A program made the position numbers and the translations under genes. A stretch of DNA of 11,581 bases from Prevotella sp. UBA7782 (GTDB lineage Bacteria > Bacteroidota > Bacteroidia > Bacteroidales > Bacteroidaceae). Position 1 is the first letter of the stretch. Each line of letters begins with the position of its first letter. Under the pieces are notes generated by a model, which searched no databases, was not told the origin of the DNA, and saw nothing but the letters and a program-made list of their open reading frames with translations. Of this stretch, positions 6,042 through 11,581 are shown piece after piece. Where the stretch lies: contig DLDC01000012.1 in assembly GCA_002480935.1 (NCBI GenBank), positions 1 through 11,581 on the forward strand. The letters are read 5' to 3'.

Positions 6042-6986
6042 TTACAGGCAGTAAGCCACATTAATCATTAAAGCAGAAGAAGACACATGGTATTTGCCAT
6101 AAGCCACATTCAGCTTAAAGCGTTCCAGATTGACGCCGGCGCCCAAGCTAAGCCCTGCTCCATGACTGCTCTGACTGTCAGAACTCTGAATTTTCATTTC
6201 GTCTGCCCGCCTGAAATTATATCCGGCACCTATCCATATACTCTCCGAGAGCAGCAGATCGGCGCCCAGGCACAGGTGGTTGGCAAAGCGATAATCATAA
6301 TGGGTCATATCCACCAGCGTGGCCGAAAAGCGCAGGGGTGCCATGGCCAAGGTCTTAGAAACGCCCACCTCAACATCAAGGGGCATCTTGCCAAAGTCCT
6401 CGTCATAAGCTTTCAGCTCACCACCCAAATTGCGTGCTACAGCCGATATGCTCCATTCATGGTCGGGGTCGTAATAATTCAGGCCCAGGTCTACCCCCAT
6501 GGCAAGGCTGGTGTAAGAGCCCAGCGACGAATAAACCATCTTGGCCGTTATGCCACCCACCCATTTGGAAGCAAGCGTATAAGCAAATGTTCCGCTCAAA
6601 GCCACATCCTGAGCAGAAAAAGAGCCTGTTTCGCGGTTATACTCATCCGTTTCTTTCATGGTGCCATAGTTGATATACTGCGCTCCCACGGCCCACGTGG
6701 CCTTGTCGCTGGCAGCCTTCACAAAAGACGCACTCAGATAGTTGGCTCCCTTCATATAGCTCATGTAGTTGAGACCGATGCTCATATCACTTACAGAGGC
6801 AGCCAGGGCGGGATTGGAAAACACCAGCGAAGCATCATCTTCTATAATGGTTACGTTGTCGCCACCCAATGCCGCAGCGTGCGCACCGACGGGCAGACGA
6901 AGGAAATTGTATTGTGACTGGCTCTCTTGTGCCCGTGACTGTAAGGCCGCAAAGAGCAAAAGGAGCAGTAAAAAGCCTTTCTTCAT
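6042..6986 (-). CDS. porQ: Type IX secretion system protein PorQ
   Basis: A 314-residue outer-membrane beta-barrel protein with a signal peptide (MKKGF plus poly-Leu core, cut after residue 19 in SRA-Q). The opening of the mature chain, YNFLRLPVGAHAAALGGDNV, is the signature of PorQ, followed by SNPALAA and LNYMSYMKGANYLS. The rest is alternating strands with many aromatic and glycine residues, and it ends in INVAYCL. PorQ belongs to the PorU-PorV-PorQ-PorZ attachment complex, which cleaves the C-terminal signal of T9SS cargo and links cargo to anionic lipopolysaccharide. Its presence implies that the organism has a T9SS; the other Por genes are not in this window. It heads the porQ-cmk-bcp group and is divergent from tonB. 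Confidence 0.92.
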   Translation of the reverse strand: MKKGFLLLLLLFAALQSRAQESQSQYNFLRLPVGAHAAALGGDNVTIIEDDASLVFSNPALAASVSDMSIGLNYMSYMKGANYLSASFVKAASDKATWAVGAQYINYGTMKETDEYNRETGSFSAQDVALSGTFAYTLASKWVGGITAKMVYSSLGSYTSLAMGVDLGLNYYDPDHEWSISAVARNLGGELKAYDEDFGKMPLDVEVGVSKTLAMAPLRFSATLVDMTHYDYRFANHLCLGADLLLSESIWIGAGYNFRRADEMKIQSSDSQSSHGAGLSLGAGVNLERFKLNVAYGKYHVSSSALMINVAYCL

Positions 6987-7008
6987 TTAATTGTATTTAA
7001 ATTTTCGG

Positions 7009-7016
7009 CAAAGTTA
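7009..7016 (-). promoter_or_regulatory. Candidate -7 promoter box for porQ-cmk-bcp
   Basis: On the minus strand TAACTTTG matches TAnnTTTG and ends 23 bases before the porQ start codon. No TTTG is visible at the right -33 distance. The short leader and consensus match make it the best candidate in the 130-base gap. Confidence 0.5.
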
Positions 7017-7039
7017 TGCTTTTTTTCGAATAACTGTAC

Positions 7040-7047
7040 TATTTTTG
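7040..7047 (+). promoter_or_regulatory. Candidate -7 promoter box for the tonB operon
   Basis: TATTTTTG matches TAnnTTTG and lies 69 bases before the tonB start. The -33 element is not clear. It is divergent from, and 23 bases away from, the box facing porQ, so polymerase binding at the two sites may interfere. Confidence 0.5.
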
Positions 7048-7116
7048 CAAGTGAATTGAATCATCATCACTGAATTTACGTTTCATATAACGATAAAAGT
7101 TAGATTTTAGTGTAAC

Positions 7117-7848
7117 GTGGAAGTAAAGAAAGCATATAACGCCGACATAGAACACCTTCGTCCTACAGCATTCTTGCTGGGGCTCATCCTCTCATTGGCT
7201 TTGCTGCTGGCAGCGCTGGAGTTCACCACCGGCGGAGCGAGCTCAAGCGACGACGACAGCGATGAGCTCGACGATATGGCCCAAGACCTCAGTCAGCTGC
7301 CACTCATGGATCAGAAAGACATGATAGCCGCCGTAGCTGCACCGCCCAGCTCAAAATCGGTTACCGAAAAGCTGAACGAGGTGGAAAAGACGGTTGCGCC
7401 TGAGGCGGTAGACAAGTTGAACCTCGACCTGAAGAGCGACGCCACCGGCACGCAGATGCCCGACCCTACCAAAGACGAGAAGGTGAGCAACGAGACAACA
7501 GCACAGTCGCCGGTAGCCATAGACGAGAACAACGAGGAGAATTTCAGAATTGTTGAGCAGCTGCCTTCATTCCCCGGAGGAATGGTAGAGTTTATGAAGT
7601 GGCTCACCAAGAACCTGCAATATCCTCCCACAGCACAGGCCCAGAAGATACAGGGGCAGGTTATCGTGCAGTTCATCGTGGGTAAGGACGGCACCATCAG
7701 CGGTCAGAAAATCATCAAGCATGCCGACCCCAGCCTGGATAGAGAGGCTCTGCGCGTCATCGGCATCATGCCCAAATGGACACCCGGACAGCAAAACGGC
7801 AAGCCATGCCGCACGCTGTTCGAAATACCCATCAACTTTAATTTGTAG
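7117..7848 (+). CDS. TonB-family energy transducer protein
   Basis: A 243-residue inner-membrane protein that passes proton-motive force from ExbB/ExbD to outer-membrane transporters. I chose the GTG at 7117 because the resulting MEVKK-x-x-x-ADIE start is the usual beginning of Bacteroidetes TonB proteins, and no ATG lies before the membrane helix (residues 17-36). A periplasmic linker rich in acidic residues (DDDSDELDD at 45-53) with scattered prolines replaces the Pro-rich linker of enterobacterial TonB. The TonB C-terminal domain covers about 152-243: FPGGMVEFMKWL, the YPPTAQ segment, GQVIVQFIVGKDGTI and MPKWTPGQQNGKP. It heads a plus-strand operon; the exbB/exbD genes are not nearby. Several TonB paralogues are usual in this phylum, and the transporter served here is unknown. 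Confidence 0.93.
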   Translation: MEVKKAYNADIEHLRPTAFLLGLILSLALLLAALEFTTGGASSSDDDSDELDDMAQDLSQLPLMDQKDMIAAVAAPPSSKSVTEKLNEVEKTVAPEAVDKLNLDLKSDATGTQMPDPTKDEKVSNETTAQSPVAIDENNEENFRIVEQLPSFPGGMVEFMKWLTKNLQYPPTAQAQKIQGQVIVQFIVGKDGTISGQKIIKHADPSLDREALRVIGIMPKWTPGQQNGKPCRTLFEIPINFNL

Positions 7849-7871
7849 AACAAAATATATTTCAGAATATC

Positions 7872-8855
7872 ATGAACGGAAATCTAACATCCGAAGAGAT
7901 TCTTCATTTAGTGAACGAATATATCAGCAATCTCTCATATAACCGTAAGCCACAACGGCTGTATGAGCCTATTAAATATGTTCTCTCCATGGGTGGCAAG
8001 CGCATACGCCCCATCCTCATGCTGCTTGCATACAACATGTATAGAGAGAACCCCGCAAACATCCTGCCCGTGGCTTGCGCGTTGGAGACTTATCACAACT
8101 ATACCTTGCTGCATGACGACCTGATGGATAACGCCCCGATGCGCAGAGGACATCAGACGGTGCACGAGAAGTGGGATGCCAACACCGCTATTCTCTCGGG
8201 TGACACCATGCTCGTACTGGCTTTTCAACGGCTGTCAGAATGCCCGGCAGATAAGTTCGAGCCCATCTTTAGCCTCTTCACCGAAACAGCATTGCAGATA
8301 GGCGAAGGGCAACAATATGACATGGACTTTGAACAACGCGACGACGTGAGCGAGGAGGAATATATTGAGATGATTAGGCTCAAGACAAGCGTGCTGCTGG
8401 CTTGCGCCATGAAGATGGGCGCCATACTGGCTGACGCACCCGAAGAGGATGCTGAGAATTTATATAAATATGGCGAGCACATCGGTCTGGCTTTTCAACT
8501 GCAAGACGACTATCTGGATGTTTACGGCAATCCGGAAGTGTTCGGAAAGGCTATTGGCGGCGACATACTGTCCAATAAGAAGACTTACATGCTCATCAAC
8601 GCCATGAACAGGGCCAATGAGGTACAACGTGAGGAACTGGGCAAGTGGCTGGCAGCAAAAGATTTTGACCCACAAGAAAAGATAAAGGCCGTGACTCAGC
8701 TCTATGATGAGATGCACATAGGCGACCTGGCCATCAAGAAGATAAACCAATATTTTGAAGAAAGCAAGACATTGCTCACTGCCCTGCATGTGGATGAGAG
8801 CCGAAAGCAAGAACTGGAGGCCTATGCCTTGAAAATGATGAAAAGAAAGAAGTGA
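7872..8855 (+). CDS. Polyprenyl (short-chain prenyl) diphosphate synthase
   Basis: A 327-residue trans-prenyltransferase of the IspA/GGPP synthase family, condensing isopentenyl diphosphate with allylic diphosphates. GGKRIRP (41-47) binds the homoallylic substrate. The first Asp-rich motif is HDDLMDNAPMRRG (81-93; D82, D83, D86, with R91-R92) and the second is QDDYLD (211-216). KTS (171-173) and LAFQLQDD are also conserved. The first motif lacks the two-residue insertion of bacterial FPP synthases, and Y77 lies five residues before it; both favour a short product (C15-C20), but chain length cannot be fixed by sight. Product may feed menaquinone, undecaprenyl or carotenoid pathways. The gene begins 23 bases after tonB and ends 4 bases before the next gene. 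Confidence 0.93.
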   Translation: MNGNLTSEEILHLVNEYISNLSYNRKPQRLYEPIKYVLSMGGKRIRPILMLLAYNMYRENPANILPVACALETYHNYTLLHDDLMDNAPMRRGHQTVHEKWDANTAILSGDTMLVLAFQRLSECPADKFEPIFSLFTETALQIGEGQQYDMDFEQRDDVSEEEYIEMIRLKTSVLLACAMKMGAILADAPEEDAENLYKYGEHIGLAFQLQDDYLDVYGNPEVFGKAIGGDILSNKKTYMLINAMNRANEVQREELGKWLAAKDFDPQEKIKAVTQLYDEMHIGDLAIKKINQYFEESKTLLTALHVDESRKQELEAYALKMMKRKK

Positions 8856-8859
8856 GCCC

Positions 8860-9561
8860 ATGCCATACCGCAGACTGCCTAAGACTGATGCCGCACGGCT
8901 CAAAGCACTGAAAACGGTGCTCGACAACGGCGACTTATACACCGTCAGAGAACACTTCATCAGCTGGAAAGTGCTGAACAGCGCGCAATCACTTTACAAC
9001 CAACTGCTCACAGCCGTTGAGCAATACAAGGTGGCCTATGCCTCGCAGGTGCGCCACTCTGACAAGAACAATGGCCTGAAGGCCAGGGCCAGCATGTATC
9101 TGAGCCACTTCATACAGGTGCTGTATATGGGTGTTGAGCGGGGAGAGATAAAACCTGCCTTGCTGGAACTGTATGGGCTGAACGCTGACAGCAAAGCGGT
9201 GCCCGAGGTGAAGAGCACGGAGGGCATCATGCAATGGGCGCCCAAAATCATCAACGGAGAGAAAGCTCGCATAGCAAAAGGAGGACGACCCATCTATAAC
9301 CCAACGATAGGGATGGTGAGCACGCACTTCGACATATTCAAAGAAGCTGCTGAAGCCAGAAGCACTGACATGCAACGCACGCGTAGAGCCACCGAGCAAG
9401 TGGCTCACATCAGGCCTGAAGTGGATGAGTTGCTGCTGGAACTATGGAATGCCATCGAGGCCCATTATGCCTCACTACCCCTAGAAGAGAGACTTGAGAA
9501 GTGTAAGGAGCTGGGCGTGATATATTATTATCGAAAGGGAGAAAAAGCTGCTGAAGAGTGA
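8860..9561 (+). CDS. Conserved Bacteroidales protein of unknown function
   Basis: A 233-residue soluble protein with no signal peptide or membrane segment, predicted mostly helical and rich in charged residues. I do not recognise a named domain. Segments that look conserved, from memory of similar Bacteroidales proteins, are the start MPYRRLPKTDAARLKAL, YLSHFIQVL (80-88), KGGRPIYNPTIGMV (140-153), a Leu-rich helix DELLLELWNAIE (189-200) and the ending EKCKELGVIYYYRKGE (213-228). No catalytic motif is evident, and the pattern of helices could suit a protein-binding or structural role. It starts four bases after the prenyl synthase stop, so translation is probably coupled, and lies 43 bases before the TatD start used here. 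The position between a prenyl synthase and a nuclease gives no firm clue to function. Confidence 0.8.
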   Translation: MPYRRLPKTDAARLKALKTVLDNGDLYTVREHFISWKVLNSAQSLYNQLLTAVEQYKVAYASQVRHSDKNNGLKARASMYLSHFIQVLYMGVERGEIKPALLELYGLNADSKAVPEVKSTEGIMQWAPKIINGEKARIAKGGRPIYNPTIGMVSTHFDIFKEAAEARSTDMQRTRRATEQVAHIRPEVDELLLELWNAIEAHYASLPLEERLEKCKELGVIYYYRKGEKAAEE

Positions 9562-9604
9562 AACAGAATGCTCTCTCATGAGGATTATTAAGAAAAGAAT
9601 ACAC

Positions 9605-10408
9605 ATGTACATTATAGACACGCATACACATATAGACGGTGATGAGTTTAAGGACGACCTGCCACAGACCATAGCCAGGGCTAAGGCCGCCGGAGTGGGC
9701 AAGGTTTTTCTTCCGGCCATTGACTTGCCGTCGGTGAAGAGCGTGATGAGCGTGTGCAAAGCTTATCCACATTACGCCTATCCCATGATAGGCTTGCACC
9801 CGGAAGAGGTGAAGGCCGACTATCAGCAGGTGCTGGGCAAGATGCACGACATCATGACGGAGAACCTGGAAAATGCGCCCGAAGCTGAGCGATTTATTGC
9901 CATAGGTGAGGTGGGACTGGACTTTTACTGGACACGCGAAAATGAGAAAGAGCAGCTGCAGGCATTTGCCCGGCAAGTGGAATGGAGCATAGAGACGCGC
10001 CTGCCTCTGATGATTCATTGCAGAAAGGGACAGAACGAGATGCTGCATATTCTCCGGCCGTATGCCGAAGAGCTGCCCGGGGGCGTGTTTCATTGCTTCA
10101 CAGGCAATCAGCAGGAGGCTGCCCAACTACTTGCTTTTCCACGCTTCATGCTGGGCATAGGGGGCGTGCTCACGTTTAAGAGCTCGCATCTGCGTGAGGA
10201 TCTGCCTGCCGCTGTTCCGCTATCTCGTATCGTGCTGGAAACAGACAGCCCCTATATGGCTCCTGTGCCCCATCGCGGAAAACGAAACGAGAGCGCCTTT
10301 GTGGCACTGGTAAGAGACAAGCTGGCTGAGGTGTATGGCGTTTCGCCCGATGAAGTGAATGAGGTGACCAGCCAAAACGCTGCCAAGACCTTTCATATCA
10401 CCCTCTGA
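9605..10408 (+). CDS. TatD-family metal-dependent hydrolase (DNase/3' exonuclease)
   Basis: I choose the ATG at 9605 (267 residues), because TatD proteins begin a few residues before the first metal motif, here MYIIDTHTHID; an in-frame ATG at 9578 adds nine basic residues and is less likely. Ligands for the two metal ions are visible: H7 and H9 (DTHTH), E102 (GEVGLDFYW), H138 (LPLMIHCR), H163 (VFHCFTGN) and D214 (LETDSPYMAP). GLHPEE (63-68) and HRGKRNES (223-230) are also family marks. TatD enzymes are 3'-5' exonucleases on single-stranded DNA or RNA, linked with repair and RNA turnover. The family includes several paralogues (TatD, YcfH, YjjV), and which of these is present cannot be decided; YcfH-like is the best guess. 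It belongs to the tonB operon by spacing. Confidence 0.93.
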   Translation: MYIIDTHTHIDGDEFKDDLPQTIARAKAAGVGKVFLPAIDLPSVKSVMSVCKAYPHYAYPMIGLHPEEVKADYQQVLGKMHDIMTENLENAPEAERFIAIGEVGLDFYWTRENEKEQLQAFARQVEWSIETRLPLMIHCRKGQNEMLHILRPYAEELPGGVFHCFTGNQQEAAQLLAFPRFMLGIGGVLTFKSSHLREDLPAAVPLSRIVLETDSPYMAPVPHRGKRNESAFVALVRDKLAEVYGVSPDEVNEVTSQNAAKTFHITL

Positions 10409-10450
10409 GAAAGATACCGGTTATCACCATTAAAATCCGAATCATCACAT

Positions 10451-11335
10451 TTGAAGAAGTCTAAAGTCTTAGGGCACATCGTCGCTCTGATAGTCATAAC
10501 GTGCTGGGGATGCACCTTCGTAAACACCAAGTTTCTGCTCTTGGGTGGCTTGATGCCGCACGAGATATTCGTATTGCGCTTTCTGCTGGCCTATATATGC
10601 ATCTGCATCATATCTCCGCGCCAGCTTTTCTGCCACAGTCTGAAAGACGAAGCGATGATGCTTTTACTGGGCATAACGGGCGGATCGCTTTATTTTCTAG
10701 CAGAAAACGAGTCTGTCAAGCTGTCGTACGTCAACAATGTGTCGTTCATTGTGTGCACCGCTCCCCTGCTCACAACATGTCTTGCCATTGCCTTCTTGAA
10801 GAGAGTACATGCCACGCCAAGGCTGATAGCAGGCTCACTCATGGCCGTTTGTGGAGTGGCCATCGTCATCTTCAATGGTCACTTTGTGCTACACCTTAAT
10901 CCGTTGGGCGACTTTCTGGCCCTTGTTGCCGCAAGCAGCTGGGCCATTTATAGTATGCTGATGAAGTGGGCCACGCAGCGCTATAACTCAGTATTCATCA
11001 CACGCAAGGTGTTCTTTTATGGTCTGGTCACCATCCTGCCCGTCTTTGCCATCCATCCATGGGATTATCCTCTGGCCAGAATGGCACAACCCGTTATATG
11101 GATGAACGTGCTATTCCTGGGCATCATAGCCTCCTTTGCATGCTACGCGTTGTGGACGTGGGCCATAGGACGCATCGGCGCGCTTACCACTTCCAACTAT
11201 GTATATCTTAATCCCATCGCTACTGTGGTGGTAAGTGCCATTTTTCTTAATGAACCGATGACCGCTATGGCTTTCATAGGTAGCGCGCTCATCCTGCTGG
11301 GGGTATATATTGCCAACAAGAACCAAAAAGAATAA
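10451..11335 (+). CDS. EamA/DMT-superfamily membrane transporter
   Basis: A 294-residue inner-membrane protein with about ten hydrophobic helices arranged as two EamA repeats (about 8-140 and 150-288). The first helix carries WGCTFVNTKFLL, typical of the drug/metabolite transporter family, and the second repeat opens with LGDFLALVAASSWAIYSMLMKW and ends with LNEPMTAMAFIGSALILLGVYI. The start is TTG at 10451: the frame runs back to the TatD stop without an ATG, and the first internal ATG (residue 35) would remove the first helix. Family members export amino acids, nucleotides or drugs; the substrate here is unknown. It follows tatD by 42 bases with no promoter box between, so it is likely the last gene of the operon. 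No convincing terminator is seen after it. Confidence 0.88.
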   Translation: MKKSKVLGHIVALIVITCWGCTFVNTKFLLLGGLMPHEIFVLRFLLAYICICIISPRQLFCHSLKDEAMMLLLGITGGSLYFLAENESVKLSYVNNVSFIVCTAPLLTTCLAIAFLKRVHATPRLIAGSLMAVCGVAIVIFNGHFVLHLNPLGDFLALVAASSWAIYSMLMKWATQRYNSVFITRKVFFYGLVTILPVFAIHPWDYPLARMAQPVIWMNVLFLGIIASFACYALWTWAIGRIGALTTSNYVYLNPIATVVVSAIFLNEPMTAMAFIGSALILLGVYIANKNQKE

Positions 11336-11533
11336 TCAACAAACCATATCGCCTATTGGCAAGGAAATGCCGAATCGGAGCCGCCAAAGTGAATAGTCAA
11401 GAGTTTGACTGACAAAGGATTAAACTTTCTGTTGCATCTCCTGACGGCATTTTCGCAGCCTTTCTACCGCCTTAAAATCTTAACCCTGCATGGCGCCGGG
11501 GGCAAAGTTTTGTGAAAAAAATGTATAATATAT

Positions 11534-11564
11534 TTTGCCAATTAAAAGAAAAGCGCTACCTTTG
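11534..11564 (+). promoter_or_regulatory. Well-formed Bacteroidetes promoter reading out of the window
   Basis: TTTG (11534-11537) and TACCTTTG (11557-11564) are separated by 19 bases, matching both elements and the spacing of the Bacteroidetes housekeeping promoter. The surrounding DNA is AT-rich upstream. The gene it drives starts beyond base 11581. It is the best promoter match in the window. The rest of the gap from 11336 holds only a weak hairpin and no gene. Confidence 0.8.
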
Positions 11565-11581
11565 CACCCGCAAACAAGAAA

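Noticed and set aside
6087..6917. Long open frame (276 codons) antisense to porQ
   Set aside because: porQ has signal peptide and family signature; the antisense frame has neither promoter nor domain features.
9578..9604. Upstream ATG extension of the TatD protein
   Set aside because: TatD proteins start just before the DTHTH motif; the nine extra residues are basic and unlike the family.
9410..10126. 238-codon frame antisense to the TatD gene and the end of the unknown gene
   Set aside because: It crosses a gene boundary on the opposite strand and shows no family features.
11395..11410. AGTCAA/TTGACT hairpin after the EamA gene as a terminator
   Set aside because: The stem is six weak base pairs and no T-tract follows on either strand.

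Overview
The window looks like a chromosomal segment from a member of the Bacteroidales, most likely Prevotella or a close relative. This rests on four things: a PorQ-type protein of the type IX secretion system, TonB of the form typical of the phylum, several TAnnTTTG promoter elements (the Bacteroidetes -7 box), and SusD-free but envelope-centred gene content. Base composition is mid-GC and fairly even. No RNA gene, CRISPR array, transposase or phage gene is visible.

Layout, left to right. (1) 132-1469: a monocistronic iron-containing alcohol dehydrogenase of the YqhD/butanol dehydrogenase branch, with its own promoter box and a long terminator hairpin. (2) 1470-1868: gene-free DNA holding the decayed C-terminal end of an AraC-type regulator and a short GC-rich palindrome. 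(3) 4302-1863, minus strand: a four-gene operon of ECF sigma factor, single-pass membrane protein (probable anti-sigma factor), small secreted protein, and predicted outer-membrane beta-barrel protein, closed by a terminator. (4) 4303-4692: gene-free DNA rich in short inverted and direct repeats. (5) 7016-4684, minus strand: porQ, cmk and a Bcp-type peroxiredoxin, closely spaced and ending at a strong hairpin terminator. (6) 7040-11335, plus strand: tonB, a polyprenyl diphosphate synthase, a conserved gene of unknown function, a TatD-family nuclease and an EamA-type transporter, all tightly packed and probably co-transcribed. PorQ and TonB are divergently transcribed from a 130-bp gap holding promoter boxes for both directions. 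(7) 11534-11581: a well-formed Bacteroidetes promoter reading out of the right edge.

Functionally the window mixes housekeeping (nucleotide phosphorylation, prenyl diphosphate synthesis, peroxide and aldehyde defence, DNA/RNA 3' processing) with cell-envelope functions (T9SS surface processing, TonB energy transduction, ECF-controlled envelope proteins). The least understood parts are the ECF operon with its two exported proteins and the 233-residue unknown protein inside the tonB operon. I see nothing that clearly amounts to a new defence or mobile system.
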